From assembly GCF_002930615.1 (NCBI RefSeq), contig NZ_PSNX01000001.1:1-64000 (forward strand): a stretch of DNA of 64,000 bases, given 5' to 3'. A model generated the notes under the pieces. It saw only the letters and a list, made by a program, of their open reading frames with translations, did no database searches and was not told the origin of the DNA. Positions 9,267 through 19,561 of the stretch are shown here, piece after piece (the first letter of the stretch is position 1; every line of letters begins with the position of its first letter). Origin of the DNA: Caldimonas caldifontis (lineage in GTDB: Bacteria > Pseudomonadota > Gammaproteobacteria > Burkholderiales > Burkholderiaceae_C). The translations under genes and the position numbers were made by a program.

Positions 9267-11282
9267 TCAGGCCTGGAGTGGGGCCGGGCGGGTGCTCAGG
9301 TCCAGGTCCAGGGCCAGCGGTTCGATGTCCGGTGAGGGCAGGGGATTGCCGGCGCGCTGGTGCACGTGGCCCACCAGGCGATGCAACCGTTCCTGCAGCT
9401 CGCGCATGCGGGCATCCTGCGCTTCCATCTCGGAGACCCGGGACTCCAGCTCGGCTGCCGCGCTTTTCACCCGTTCCAGCGTTTCGCGCCGACGCTTGAA
9501 GTTGCGGCGCCGGTCACGCAACTGGGTGTCGATCTGTGCGGAAGCCGTCTTGTTCCACAGTTCCAGTTCTCCGCTGGCCCCTTCGAAGACCACGCGCAGC
9601 TTGGACACCAGCATGCGCCTGAACTGCGACATGAAGCGGTCGTTCGACAGCCGCAGGGCGTGCGACAGGCCGAGGTACTGGGTGTAGTTGCGCTCGATGA
9701 GTTCGAGGTCGCGCATGAAGCGCGACAGGTCGGGTGCTGCCGGTGCGGCCAGGCCGAAGCCGAACTCGGCATTGAGCTTCTGGAAGGAGGCACCCAGCAT
9801 CGTGTGGATTTCGTTGCCCTTGGTCTGGGCCTCGTCCAGCTTGCGGCGCAGCACCTCGGCCATCTCGGTGAAGGCCTTGCGCGCGCCGAAGTTCAGGATG
9901 GCCGAGCGCAGCCGCTCCTGCAGCACCTCGGTGTGGCGGCGCACCACGTCGCTGGAGATGCCCACCAGCGCGTCCTTGAGCATGCGGGTGTGCACCGAGC
10001 GCATGGCCTGCACGTGGGCGATGCATTGCTCGAACTCCGCGTTCTCGGCCTCGACGCGCTTGAGCATCACCTCGACCATGCCGGCATTCTTGCCACGCAG
10101 GCCACGCAACTCGAGCAACTGCTCGGCAAACTGACGGCGACGGTCACCCAGGCGACGGCTGATCTGCGCCTCAAGCTGCCGGGTTGCATCGACCACCATG
10201 CCGGCCAGCACCTCCTTGCGGTGGGGCAGCAGCTGCTGGCCGAGGGCGTCCTCCAGGTCGAGCAGGCGGCTGGCGCGCAGGTCGTCGGCGTCGCCTGTCA
10301 CACGGCCGGCCAGCGCGAGCTTGGCCGAGATCGGGAACACACGGTCCTCGGGGATGCCCAGCGTCTGGGCCGTCTGGGCACGCTGGCGGCTGATGTGGGC
10401 TTCCACCTCGGCCGGCGAACTCAGCGGATCGGTCAGGGCATCGATCTTGTTCAGCGCGACGTAGCGCGCCAGCGGCTGGCCGCTGAGGTGGTCGCGCCAG
10501 ATCGTGAGGTCGGACTTGGTGACGCCGGTGTCGGCGGCCAGGATGAAGACCGTGGCATGCGCCGAGGGCAGCAGGCTCACGGTCAGCTCGGGCTCGGCAC
10601 CGATGGCATTGAGGCCCGGCGTGTCCAGGATCACCAGGCCTCGCTTGAGCAGCGGGTGGGGGTAGTTGATGATGGCGTGACGCCAGGCCGGGACTTCGAC
10701 CCGTCCGTCGTCGCCGACGGGCGGGTTGTCCTCGGGCCGGCCCTCATCCCAGAACCCGAGCGCGCGTGCGTCCTCCATCGTGACCCGCTTGGTGGCCATC
10801 ACCTGGGTGAGCTCTTCCGCCAGCTCATCCGGACGCCGGATGTTCAGCGTCACGTCGGCCCAGGCATTGGGCTGCTCGCGCAGCTCCGCCAGCGATGCGC
10901 TCGCCAGCCGTGTCTCGATGGGCAGCAGACGCAGCGAGGGCGGCTCGTCCGGGTCGTAACTCAGTTCCACCGGGCACATCGTGGTGCGCCCCGGGGTGGC
11001 CGGCAGGATGCGCCGCCCGGTGTCGGCAAAGAAGATCGCGTTGATCAGCTCGGACTTGCCACGCGAGAACTCGGCCACGAACGCGACCACCAGGCGGTCG
11101 CGCGCCAGGCGCGATTGCAAGGAGTCGAGCAGGGCAGCCGCCGGTTCGTCAAGTAAATCGTGATCGAACAGGAAGCGCGACAGATCCTGCAGCTGCGCCT
11201 CGAGTTCGGCACGCCACAACCCGAGGCTGTCGAACTTCAGCGCAAACGAGGGGGCCGGCGAGGGAGCAGGGGACGACGACAT
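9267..11282 (-). CDS. Dynamin-like GTPase
   Basis: About 671 residues. The G1 loop is AEFSRGKS (residues 70-77 from this start), with Ala where the first P-loop Gly is usual. G3 is DTPG and G4 is NKID. After the GTPase domain comes a long Arg/Glu/Leu-rich helical stalk ending in a coiled coil. Bacterial dynamin-like proteins remodel membranes or, like E. coli CrfC, affect chromosome segregation; which applies is unknown. No membrane helix was recognised. Upstream in-frame ATGs at 11291 and 11321 are alternative starts; none has a clear ribosome-binding site. It sits between mutM and mutY on the same strand. Confidence 0.88.
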   Translation of the reverse strand: MSSSPAPSPAPSFALKFDSLGLWRAELEAQLQDLSRFLFDHDLLDEPAAALLDSLQSRLARDRLVVAFVAEFSRGKSELINAIFFADTGRRILPATPGRTTMCPVELSYDPDEPPSLRLLPIETRLASASLAELREQPNAWADVTLNIRRPDELAEELTQVMATKRVTMEDARALGFWDEGRPEDNPPVGDDGRVEVPAWRHAIINYPHPLLKRGLVILDTPGLNAIGAEPELTVSLLPSAHATVFILAADTGVTKSDLTIWRDHLSGQPLARYVALNKIDALTDPLSSPAEVEAHISRQRAQTAQTLGIPEDRVFPISAKLALAGRVTGDADDLRASRLLDLEDALGQQLLPHRKEVLAGMVVDATRQLEAQISRRLGDRRRQFAEQLLELRGLRGKNAGMVEVMLKRVEAENAEFEQCIAHVQAMRSVHTRMLKDALVGISSDVVRRHTEVLQERLRSAILNFGARKAFTEMAEVLRRKLDEAQTKGNEIHTMLGASFQKLNAEFGFGLAAPAAPDLSRFMRDLELIERNYTQYLGLSHALRLSNDRFMSQFRRMLVSKLRVVFEGASGELELWNKTASAQIDTQLRDRRRNFKRRRETLERVKSAAAELESRVSEMEAQDARMRELQERLHRLVGHVHQRAGNPLPSPDIEPLALDLDLSTRPAPLQA

Positions 11283-11422
11283 GACAGGCATACCGGGGCA
11301 TGCGGGCAGGGAAGCAGCCATGGTAGCGCATGGCGCCGGCAGCCCCGACCGCTGATGGCCCCCGGCCTGCCGTTCGTCACACTCCTGCAGGCGCTTACGT
11401 TTTGCTACGTGCTGCCCCGTCC

Positions 11423-12241
11423 TCAGCTGCGCCGCTGGCAGCGGGGGCAGAAATAGGTCGAACGCTGTCCCTGGACCAGGCGCCGGATGGGGGTGGTGCA
11501 CACACCGCAGGGCTGGCCCTCCCGGCCATAGACCTGAGCCTCATTCTGGAAGGCACCGTTGTGGCCATGGGCATCCTGGAAGTCACGCAGCGTCGAGCCG
11601 CCGGCAGCCAATGCACGGGCCAGGGTGTCACGGATGGCCGTCGCCAGGCGCTCGCAGCGCGGGCGGCTCACGCGTCCTGCCGGCGTGCGTGGATCGACGC
11701 CAGCGACAAACAGCGCCTCGCAGGCGTAGATGTTGCCCACGCCCACCACCACGTCGCCGGCCAGCAGGGCCTGCTTGATCGCCACCCGGCGCCCGCGCAG
11801 GCCGGCGTGCAGCAGGGCGCCGTCGAAGCCGGGCTCCAGCGGCTCCACCCCCAGGCCGGCCAGGAGCTTGGCCGCGGGCCCGGTCTGCAGCGAGGGCGAC
11901 CACACCACGGCCCCGAAGCGGCGCGGGTCGTGCAGGCGCAGCAGGCCGCGGCTGGTGCGCAGATCGAAATGGTCATGAGGCCCCGGGGGAGCCTCCTCGG
12001 GGAAATAGCGCAAGGAACCCGACATGCCCAGGTGCATCAGCAATCCGCCGTGCTCCAGCGGCAGCCACAGGTACTTCCCGCGCCGGCTCGCCAGCCCCAA
12101 CACCTGTCCCTGCAGCGATTCCGGCGTGCAGCCCAGCGGCCAGCGCAGCGGCTTGCCCAGACGCACGCCCAGCACCCGGGCGCCGGCCACGTGGGGTGCG
12201 AAACTTTGCCGGGTGACTTCGACTTCGGGGAGTTCGGGCAT
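11423..12241 (-). CDS. mutM: Formamidopyrimidine-DNA glycosylase MutM (Fpg)
   Basis: 272 residues. Excises 8-oxoguanine and formamidopyrimidines and nicks the strand. The protein begins MPELPEVEV, so the catalytic Pro after Met removal and the following Glu are in place. The C-terminus holds the zinc finger (CGVC ... CPRC) and ends CQRRS, as in the family. A GATAAT hexamer ends 6 bases before the ATG. Diverges from the TPR gene and is followed, 140 bases later, by the dynamin-like GTPase and mutY. Confidence 0.97.
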   Translation of the reverse strand: MPELPEVEVTRQSFAPHVAGARVLGVRLGKPLRWPLGCTPESLQGQVLGLASRRGKYLWLPLEHGGLLMHLGMSGSLRYFPEEAPPGPHDHFDLRTSRGLLRLHDPRRFGAVVWSPSLQTGPAAKLLAGLGVEPLEPGFDGALLHAGLRGRRVAIKQALLAGDVVVGVGNIYACEALFVAGVDPRTPAGRVSRPRCERLATAIRDTLARALAAGGSTLRDFQDAHGHNGAFQNEAQVYGREGQPCGVCTTPIRRLVQGQRSTYFCPRCQRRS

Positions 12242-12253
12242 GAGGGAATTATC
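12241..12253 (-). promoter_or_regulatory. Putative leaderless promoter of mutM
   Basis: GATAAT (12253 to 12248, minus strand), then TCCCTC and the ATG at 12241. This near-consensus -10 with a 6-base gap predicts a transcript beginning at the A of the start codon. Confidence 0.55.
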
Positions 12254-12263
12254 CGGGGCTCCT

Positions 12264-12269
12264 TAGAAT
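12264..12269 (+). promoter_or_regulatory. Putative -10 element of the TPR-lolB-ispE operon
   Basis: TAGAAT, 24 bases before the ATG, followed by a good ribosome-binding site. The same hexamer at nearly the same distance precedes ftsY and rpmF. The -35 is not recognisable. Confidence 0.45.
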
Positions 12270-12293
12270 CGAATCGACTTTGAGGAGTTGCCC

Positions 12294-14084
12294 ATGCCGA
12301 TGCGTCCCCTGAGACTTCGAGTGCTGGCCGCGGCTGTTGCCGCGCAGACGGTGCTCTGGGGTGGATCGGCCGGGGCCCAGCCCGCGGCTGCGGCATCGCC
12401 GCCGCGCCCGACGGAGTCGCCGGCCCCGCCGGTGCTGAACTCGGCCCTGGATGCCCCCTTGTTCTACCAGTTGCTGGTGGCCGAGTTTGAATTGCGCGCC
12501 GGGGGCGCCGGCACGGCCTATGAACTGCTGCTGGACGCCGCCCGCAAGACCCGTGACGAGCGCCTGTTCCAGCGTGCCACCGACATTGCGCTGCAGGCGC
12601 GCGCCGGCGAGCAGGCGCTGGCCGCTGCGCAGGCCTGGCGCATCGCGGCCCCGGCGTCCCTGGACGCCTTGCGCTACCTTGCCCAGATCCACGTGGGGCT
12701 GAACCGCCCGGCCGATGCCCTGGACCCGCTGCGCACCCTGATCGAACGCACCCCGGCGGCTGAACGCGCGGCCGCCATCTCCCTGTTACCGCGCTACTTC
12801 GCCCGCGCATCCGATCTGCCCAAGGTCATCGCGGTGATCGACCAGGTGTTGCAGCCTTACACGAAGGAAGAGGCCACCCGGGTGGCCGCGCTGGTGGCGC
12901 TGGCGCGCATGCGCCTGCACAACCGCGAGGCGGACCAGGCGCTGGCCCTGGCGCGCGAGGCTCAGCGGACCGATCCGGGGGCCGAGGGGCCTGCACTGGT
13001 GGCGATCGAACTGCTGGGCAGCCAGCCCCAGGCCGACCAGTTGCTGGCCACCTATTTCCAGGCCAAGCCGCGCAGCCATGCGCTGCGGCTGGGCTATGTG
13101 CGCGAACTCGTCAATCAGCAGCGTTACCCGGCTGCCATTGCCCAGCTTGAACAAGCCCTGGCGCTGGAACCGGCGTTGGCCACAGGCTGGCTCAGCCTCG
13201 GGGCCTTGCGGCTGGAGTTGAAGGAGCCGGCGGCGGCCGAGGCGGCATTGCGTCGCTATGTGGAGCTGGGTGCCCAGGCGCCCGCCTCCGACGACCCGGC
13301 CCTGACCGTCACCCCGGAAGGCCAGACCCAGGCCTACCTCATGCTCGCCCAGGCGGCCGAAAGCCAGGGCCGGATGCAGCAGGCCGAACAATGGCTGCTT
13401 CGCATCGACGATCCGGCCGCGGCCCTGAGCGTGCAGTCGCGCCGTGCCTCCCTGCTGGCCAAGCAGGGGCGGCTCGACGAGGGGATTGCGCTCATCCGCC
13501 GGCTCCCCGACGAACCGCCCGACGCCGCACGCGCCAAGCTGCTGGCCGAGGCCCATCTGTTGCGTGACCAGCGGCAGTGGTCGCGGGCCTATGACGTGCT
13601 GGGCCAGGCCGCCGCGCGTTTCCCGGAGGATGTCGATCTTCTGTATGAGCAGGCCATGATGGCCGAGAAGACCGACCGGATCGACCGCATGGAGCAGCTT
13701 CTGCGGCGCATCATCGAGATCCAGCCCGACCACTACCACGCCTACAACGCGCTGGGCTACACGCTGGCGGACCGCAACCTGCGCCTGGACGAGGCCCGCC
13801 AGCTCATCGAGAAGGCCTTGTCGCTCGCGCCCGACGAGCCCTTCATCGTGGACAGCCTGGGCTGGGTGAAGTACCGCCTGGGCCGCCGTGACGAGGCGCT
13901 GGCCCACCTTCAACGCGCCTATCAGGCCCGGCCCGACACGGAGATTGCCGCTCACCTCGGCGAAGTCCTGTGGGTGATGGGGCAGCGAGACGAGGCCCGG
14001 CGTGTCTGGCGCGAAGGGCAGGAGCGCGACGCGTCCAACGAGGTGCTGCGCGAAACCCTGCGCCGATTCAAGGTCGACCTGTGA
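12294..14084 (+). CDS. Secreted tetratricopeptide-repeat protein
   Basis: 596 residues. A signal peptide (Arg-rich start, Ala/Leu core, cleavage probably after the AGA near residue 28) is followed by an Ala/Pro linker and about ten TPR-like helix pairs (for example YNALGYTLADRN and VDSLGWVKYRLGR near the end). No catalytic motif, so probably a periplasmic protein-interaction scaffold. ATG-12294 was chosen because GAGGAG lies 6-7 bases upstream; a TTG two codons earlier would overlap that site. The stop overlaps the lolB GTG (GTGA), and TPR-lolB-ispE is a recurring betaproteobacterial operon. Confidence 0.88.
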   Translation: MPMRPLRLRVLAAAVAAQTVLWGGSAGAQPAAAASPPRPTESPAPPVLNSALDAPLFYQLLVAEFELRAGGAGTAYELLLDAARKTRDERLFQRATDIALQARAGEQALAAAQAWRIAAPASLDALRYLAQIHVGLNRPADALDPLRTLIERTPAAERAAAISLLPRYFARASDLPKVIAVIDQVLQPYTKEEATRVAALVALARMRLHNREADQALALAREAQRTDPGAEGPALVAIELLGSQPQADQLLATYFQAKPRSHALRLGYVRELVNQQRYPAAIAQLEQALALEPALATGWLSLGALRLELKEPAAAEAALRRYVELGAQAPASDDPALTVTPEGQTQAYLMLAQAAESQGRMQQAEQWLLRIDDPAAALSVQSRRASLLAKQGRLDEGIALIRRLPDEPPDAARAKLLAEAHLLRDQRQWSRAYDVLGQAAARFPEDVDLLYEQAMMAEKTDRIDRMEQLLRRIIEIQPDHYHAYNALGYTLADRNLRLDEARQLIEKALSLAPDEPFIVDSLGWVKYRLGRRDEALAHLQRAYQARPDTEIAAHLGEVLWVMGQRDEARRVWREGQERDASNEVLRETLRRFKVDL

Positions 14085-14626
14085 CCCGTCCCACGCTGCA
14101 GCGCATGCGCGGCGTCGTGATGACGCTGGGCGTCGTCCTGGCCCTGGGGGGCTGTGCCAGCCTGCCCGCGCCTGATGGATCGCTCGATGTGGCGGCCTCG
14201 GGCCGGCTGGCCGTGCGGGTCGATGCGCCCGAAGGCACGCGCGCATCGACCGCCCAGTTCGAACTGCTGGGCCGGCCTCAGCAGGGGGAGCTGAGGCTGT
14301 CCAGCCCGCTGGGCACGGTGCTGGCCGTGGCGCGCTGGCAACCGGGGCAGGCCTGGGTGCAGGCCCAGGGGGAGCGGCGCGACTACGGCAACCTCGACGA
14401 TCTGACCCGCGACCTGATGGGCGAAGCCCTGCCGGTGGAGGCCCTGTTCGACTGGTTGCAAGCCCGCCCCTGGCCGGGCGCCTCCAGCCAAGCGCGCAGC
14501 GACGGCCCGGGCTTCGTGCAACTGGGCTGGACGGTGGGCCTGGAGGGGGCGGCCGACGGGCTCATCGTGGCTCGCCGCAGCCTGCCCACGCCGGTGACGG
14601 TGCGCGCCAAGGTGGACCCCCGGTGA
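14081..14626 (+). CDS. lolB: Outer-membrane lipoprotein insertion protein LolB
   Basis: 181 residues from the GTG that overlaps the TPR stop. Signal peptide with lipobox L-G-G-C, lipidated Cys25. LolB receives lipoproteins from LolA and inserts them into the outer membrane. The body shows the LolA/LolB beta-barrel pattern (GRLAVRVD, RASTAQFELLGRPQQGELRL, LSSPLGTVLA). An in-frame open stretch continues upstream inside the TPR gene, but only the GTG start gives a signal peptide at the N-terminus. Its stop overlaps the ispE GTG. Confidence 0.92.
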   Translation: MTRPTLQRMRGVVMTLGVVLALGGCASLPAPDGSLDVAASGRLAVRVDAPEGTRASTAQFELLGRPQQGELRLSSPLGTVLAVARWQPGQAWVQAQGERRDYGNLDDLTRDLMGEALPVEALFDWLQARPWPGASSQARSDGPGFVQLGWTVGLEGAADGLIVARRSLPTPVTVRAKVDPR

Positions 14627-15501
14627 AGGCCCTGTACGACCTGCCCGCGCCGGCCAAGCTGAACCTCTTCCTGCATCTGGTGGGGCGGCGCACCGATGGC
14701 TACCACCTGCTGCAGTCGGTCTTCGTGCCGATCGACTGGCAGGACACGCTCCACATCGAGCGGCGCGAGGATGGCCGCCTGCAGCGTCACGACCTCGGTG
14801 CGGCATTGCCCGAGGACGACCTGTGCCTGCGCGCCGCGCGCGCCCTGCAGGCGGCCAGCGGCACCGCGTATGGCGCGGACATCCACATCGACAAGACCGT
14901 GCCGTGGGGGGCCGGCCTTGGGGGCGGCAGCTCCGACGCCGCCACCACGCTGATCGCGCTGAATCACCTGTGGGGCCTGCACTGGCCCCGGCAGCGGCTC
15001 ATGGACCTCGGCGTCACACTCGGCGCTGACGTCCCCTTTTTTCTCGGCCCTGGCCCGGCATGGGTCGAAGGCATCGGCGAGCGCCTCACGCCGCTCGATT
15101 TCGAGCCGGGCGACTTCGCGGTCCTCAAGCCACCGCAAAGCCTGCCCACACGTGACATCTTTGCCAGCGAACACTTGGTGCGCGACACAAAACCTGCTAT
15201 AGTTGCGGACTTTCTTGCACACCCCCAGGGATTTGGCAGGAACGACATGCAGGCGGCAGCGGTGAAGCTTTGCGGGCAGGTCGATCAGGCCCTGGCGATG
15301 CTCAGGAACCGATACGGTCACGGCGGCCACAGCCGCATGACGGGTTCCGGGAGCGCCGTGTTTGCCTGGGTGGGCAAGGAAGACGGTGTCGGCAGCGGCG
15401 CCGATCCGAGGGTCAGCGATCTGATCGTGCCCGAGGGTTGGCAGTGGCGCAGATGCCGTGGCCTGAGGCAGCATCCCCTGGCGGAGTGGCTTTCAGGCTG
15501 A
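14623..15501 (+). CDS. ispE: 4-diphosphocytidyl-2-C-methyl-D-erythritol kinase
   Basis: 292 residues. ATP-dependent step of the MEP isoprenoid pathway. The N-terminal PAKLNLFLH and the GHMP-kinase ATP loop PWGAGLGGGSSDAA (residues 94-107) are intact, as is the C-terminal MTGSGSAVFAW segment. Starts with GTG in a GTGA overlap with lolB. Codons for residues 185-202 are unusually AT-rich and contain a near-consensus promoter (see 15175-15203), including an ATA codon that is rare in this genome. Confidence 0.96.
   Translation: MKALYDLPAPAKLNLFLHLVGRRTDGYHLLQSVFVPIDWQDTLHIERREDGRLQRHDLGAALPEDDLCLRAARALQAASGTAYGADIHIDKTVPWGAGLGGGSSDAATTLIALNHLWGLHWPRQRLMDLGVTLGADVPFFLGPGPAWVEGIGERLTPLDFEPGDFAVLKPPQSLPTRDIFASEHLVRDTKPAIVADFLAHPQGFGRNDMQAAAVKLCGQVDQALAMLRNRYGHGGHSRMTGSGSAVFAWVGKEDGVGSGADPRVSDLIVPEGWQWRRCRGLRQHPLAEWLSG
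15175..15203 (+). promoter_or_regulatory. Promoter-like sequence inside ispE
   Basis: TTGGTG (15175-15180), 17-base spacer, TATAGT (15198-15203) preceded by TGC, an extended -10. It would drive a transcript through tRNA-Gln (15558) and perhaps prs. The same -10 hexamer is used at nrdA and the same -35 hexamer at nrdB. Confidence 0.55.
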
Positions 15502-15557
15502 GCGCGACAAGTTGCAGGTTGGCGCCGGGGCTTTCGGGCCCAGGCGATGACCGGTGT

Positions 15558-15634
15558 AGGGGAGTCGCCAAGTTGGTTAAGGCATCGGATTTTGATTCCG
15601 ACATTCGAGGGTTCGAATCCTTCCTCCCCTGCCA
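15558..15634 (+). tRNA. tRNA-Gln (TTG anticodon)
   Basis: A 77-nt cloverleaf with encoded GCCA end. The acceptor stem AGGGGAG/CTCCCCT pairs fully. The anticodon stem-loop reads TTG in the middle of TTTTGAT, and the D- and T-arms match bacterial tRNA-Gln, including the AGTCGCCAAG stretch. Located between ispE and prs, a conserved position in Burkholderiales. Reads CAA, and CAG by wobble. Confidence 0.97.
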
Positions 15635-15642
15635 CCACAATC

Positions 15643-15686
15643 CAGAACCTCTGGATGAGCCCTGCGGGGACCATCCAGAGGTTCTG
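15643..15686. terminator. Perfect 15-bp inverted repeat after tRNA-Gln
   Basis: CAGAACCTCTGGATG (15643-15657) and CATCCAGAGGTTCTG (15672-15686) pair perfectly around a 14-base loop, followed by a short TTTT at 15690-15693. Probably ends the tRNA transcript or attenuates entry into prs. Each arm is itself nearly palindromic (CCAGA-ACC-TCTGG), so two small hairpins are an alternative fold. Confidence 0.6.
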
Positions 15687-15773
15687 CAGTTTTGAGACGC
15701 CCCCGATCACCGGGACCAGGGGCAACGCGACGCACCGGGGGGCGCCTCGGTGCCGGTCCCGACGGAGCCCACG

Positions 15774-16736
15774 ATGCTGTCCGACACCCTGCTGTTCACC
15801 GGCAATGCCAATCCGGCACTTTCCCAGGAAATCGCCGACCACCTGGGCCTGACGCTGGGCCAGGCCTCGGTCGGCCGCTTCTCCGATGGTGAAGTGGCCA
15901 TCGAGATCCAGCAGAACGTCCGGGGCCGTGACGTCTTCATCATCCAGCCCACCTGCGCGCCCACCAACGAGCACCTGATGGAGCTCTTCATCATGGTCGA
16001 TGCGCTCAAGCGCGCCTCGGCCCGGCGCATCACCGCGGTGATTCCGTATTTCGGCTACGCCCGCCAGGACCGCCGTCCGCGCTCCACCCGGGTGCCCATC
16101 TCCGCCAAGGTCGTGGCCAACATGCTCGAAGCCGTGGGCGTGAACCGCGTGCTGACCATGGACCTGCACGCCGACCAGATCCAGGGCTTCTTCGACATTC
16201 CGGTGGACAACATCTACGCCTCGCCGGTGCTGCTGTCCGACCTCAAGAGCAAGAACTACCACGACCTGGTGGTGGTGTCGCCCGACGTGGGCGGCGTGGT
16301 GCGTGCGCGTGCGCTGGCCAAGCAGCTCGGCTGCGACCTGGCCATCATCGACAAGCGCCGCCCCAAGGCCAATGTCTCCGAGGTGATGCACGTCATCGGC
16401 GAGATCGAGAACCGCAACTGCGTGATCATGGACGACATGATCGACACCGCGGGCACGCTGGTGAAGGCGGCCGAGGTGCTCAAGGAGCGCAACGCCAGGT
16501 CGGTCTATGCCTACTGCACCCATCCGGTGTTCTCGGGCCCGGCGCTCGAGCGCATCAAGAATTCCGAACTCGATGAGGTGGTGATCACCAACACCATCCC
16601 GCTGGCCGAAGCCGCCAAGCCGATCACCAAGATCCGCCAGCTGTCGGTGGCCTTCCTGTTTGCCGAGACCATCCGCCGCATTTCCGACGGCGAATCGGTC
16701 ACATCCCTGTTCTCGGAGCAGAACAACAACTTCTGA
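15774..16736 (+). CDS. prs: Ribose-phosphate pyrophosphokinase (PRPP synthetase)
   Basis: 320 residues. Makes PRPP from ribose-5-phosphate and ATP for nucleotides, histidine and tryptophan. The RPPK motifs are present: FSDGE near the N-terminus, YFGYARQDR, the catalytic metal region [11 protein letters not shown] and the PRPP loop [12 protein letters not shown]-15774 follows CGGAG at a suitable distance; an in-frame GTG at 15750 is less likely. The 140-base leader after tRNA-Gln holds the large inverted repeat, so attenuation is possible. Confidence 0.97.
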   Translation: MLSDTLLFTGNANPALSQEIADHLGLTLGQASVGRFSDGEVAIEIQQNVRGRDVFIIQPTCAPTNEHLMELFIMVDALKRASARRITAVIPYFGYARQDRRPRSTRVPISAKVVANMLEAVGVNRVLTMDLHADQIQGFFDIPVDNIYASPVLLSDLKSKNYHDLVVVSPDVGGVVRARALAKQLGCDLAIIDKRRPKANVSEVMHVIGEIENRNCVIMDDMIDTAGTLVKAAEVLKERNARSVYAYCTHPVFSGPALERIKNSELDEVVITNTIPLAEAAKPITKIRQLSVAFLFAETIRRISDGESVTSLFSEQNNNF

Positions 16737-16815
16737 CCCGGTTCACTGGTGGGGAGGCTTTCGGGCCCCCCGTTATTTGCGTCTGGTCGCGGACGCTGAC
16801 TCATTGGAGAGTTGC

Positions 16816-17442
16816 ATGAAATTCGTCGCTTACGAGCGCACTGTGCAGGGGACCGGAGCGAGCCGCCGCCTGCGCCGCGCCGACAAGGTGCCTGGCATCG
16901 TTTACGGGGCCGGTGAGCCCAAGCAGATCGAGCTCGATCACAACGCGCTGTTCTTCGCGCTGAAGAAGGAAGCCTTCCACGCCTCCATCCTCGACATGGA
17001 ACTGGCGGGCAAGGTCGAGAAGGTGCTGCTGCGCGACGTGCAGATGCATCCGTTCAAACCCCTCGTCCTGCATGTGGACTTCCAGCGCGTCGACCCCAAG
17101 ACCCGCATCCAGAAGAAAGTGCCGCTGCACTTCATCAACGAAGAGAACTCGCCGGCCGTCAAGACCGACAAGTGCCTGGTCAACAAGATCGTCACCGAGC
17201 TCGAGATCCAGTGCCTGGCGCAGGCCCTGCCCGAGTTCCTCGAAGTGGACCTGGGCGAACTGGTCAAGGGTCAGACCCTGCACGTGAACGACCTGAAGCT
17301 GCCCAAGGGCACCAAGGTCGTGACCCATGGCAAGCCCAACCCGGCCGTCGTGTCGGTGGTCGAGCCCGTGGAAGAGGTCGTCGCCACGCCGGCGCCGGCT
17401 GCGGCCCCTGCCAAGGGCAAGGACGCCAAGAAGAAGAAGTAA
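16816..17442 (+). CDS. rplY: 50S ribosomal protein L25/Ctc (bL25), long form
   Basis: 208 residues, the long CTC form: an N-terminal 5S-rRNA-binding L25 domain ([30 protein letters not shown]) followed by the TL5 C-terminal beta domain, ending in an Ala/Pro/Lys tail [10 protein letters not shown]. The start has TTGGAGAG upstream. Lies 79 bases after prs and ends at a strong intrinsic terminator. prs-rplY-pth is a classical arrangement. Confidence 0.97.
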   Translation: MKFVAYERTVQGTGASRRLRRADKVPGIVYGAGEPKQIELDHNALFFALKKEAFHASILDMELAGKVEKVLLRDVQMHPFKPLVLHVDFQRVDPKTRIQKKVPLHFINEENSPAVKTDKCLVNKIVTELEIQCLAQALPEFLEVDLGELVKGQTLHVNDLKLPKGTKVVTHGKPNPAVVSVVEPVEEVVATPAPAAAPAKGKDAKKKK

Positions 17443-17463
17443 GCCTCGGCGCTTCGGCGTTGC

Positions 17464-17489
17464 ACAAACCCCGCTTCGGCGGGGTTTGT
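17464..17489 (+). terminator. Intrinsic terminator after rplY
   Basis: An 11-bp perfect stem ACAAACCCCGC/GCGGGGTTTGT with a TTCG tetraloop. The A and T runs flank the GC core, so it can act in both directions. Confidence 0.85.
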
Positions 17490-17517
17490 CGCTTCTGCGC
17501 CGGACAACCTGCCCCCT

Positions 17518-17531
17518 GATAATGGCGATCA
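17518..17531 (+). promoter_or_regulatory. Putative leaderless promoter of pth
   Basis: GATAAT (17518-17523), 7 bases, ATG at 17531. It lies just after the rplY terminator, where a new promoter is needed. No Shine-Dalgarno sequence. Confidence 0.55.
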
Positions 17532-18142
17532 TGATTCGACTGCTGGTGGGCCTGGGCAACCCCGGGCCGCAATACGAAGCCACCCGTCACAACGCCGGGT
17601 TCTGGTGGATCGACGAAGCAGCGCGCAAGCTGGGCGCCAACCTCCTGCCCGACCGGGCCTACCATGGCCTGGTGGCCCGGGTGAACCGGCCGCTGGCCGG
17701 GGTGGAGGGCCCCGTGTGGCTGCTCGAACCCCAGACCTACATGAACGTCTCGGGCAAGTCGGTGGCGGCGCTGGCACGCTTCTTCAAGATTGCGCCTGAG
17801 GAAATCCTTGTCGTGCACGACGAACTCGATCTGCTGCCCGGGCACATGAAGATCAAGCGCGGCGGCGGGCATGCCGGCCACAACGGCCTCAAGGACATCC
17901 AGGCCCAGCTGGGCAGCCCGGACTTCTGGCGGCTGCGCCTGGGGATCGGGCATCCCGGCGTGAAGGCCGAGGTGGCCGACTACGTGCTGCGCAAGCCCCC
18001 CGCGGCTGAACGCGAGGCGGTGGAAGACTGCATCTGGCGGTCCATGGCTGCGCTGGAACCCCTGCTGCGCGGCGAGATGGAGGCTGCGGCCCGGCTCATC
18101 CACACGCGGCCGGCACCGCCCAAGGCGGCGCCGGCGGCCTGA
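17531..18142 (+). CDS. pth: Peptidyl-tRNA hydrolase
   Basis: 203 residues. Recycles peptidyl-tRNAs dropped from ribosomes. Motifs: [19 protein letters not shown] with the catalytic His in [16 protein letters not shown] and the HDELDLLPG...[11 protein letters not shown] region. ATG-17531 gives the usual [10 protein letters not shown] start; an in-frame ATG at 17522 lies inside the predicted -10 and is therefore less likely. Confidence 0.97.
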   Translation: MIRLLVGLGNPGPQYEATRHNAGFWWIDEAARKLGANLLPDRAYHGLVARVNRPLAGVEGPVWLLEPQTYMNVSGKSVAALARFFKIAPEEILVVHDELDLLPGHMKIKRGGGHAGHNGLKDIQAQLGSPDFWRLRLGIGHPGVKAEVADYVLRKPPAAEREAVEDCIWRSMAALEPLLRGEMEAAARLIHTRPAPPKAAPAA

Positions 18143-18158
18143 GCCGGTCCTTGTCGCC

Positions 18159-19560
<1,402 letters not shown>

Positions 19561-19561
<1 letters not shown>

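Noticed and set aside
9360-11156. A 598-codon plus-strand frame antisense to the dynamin-like GTPase.
   Set aside because: Mirror frame; no start context or motif. The minus strand has G1, G3 and G4 motifs in order.
15558-15700. tRNA-Gln with a nearby inverted repeat, considered as an integration site (att) of a mobile element.
   Set aside because: No integrase, no duplicated tRNA 3' end and no foreign-looking genes; the downstream gene is conserved prs.
16737-16815. GC-rich inverted sequence between prs and rplY, considered as a terminator.
   Set aside because: The stem needs mismatches and there is no T-run, so it was not called.
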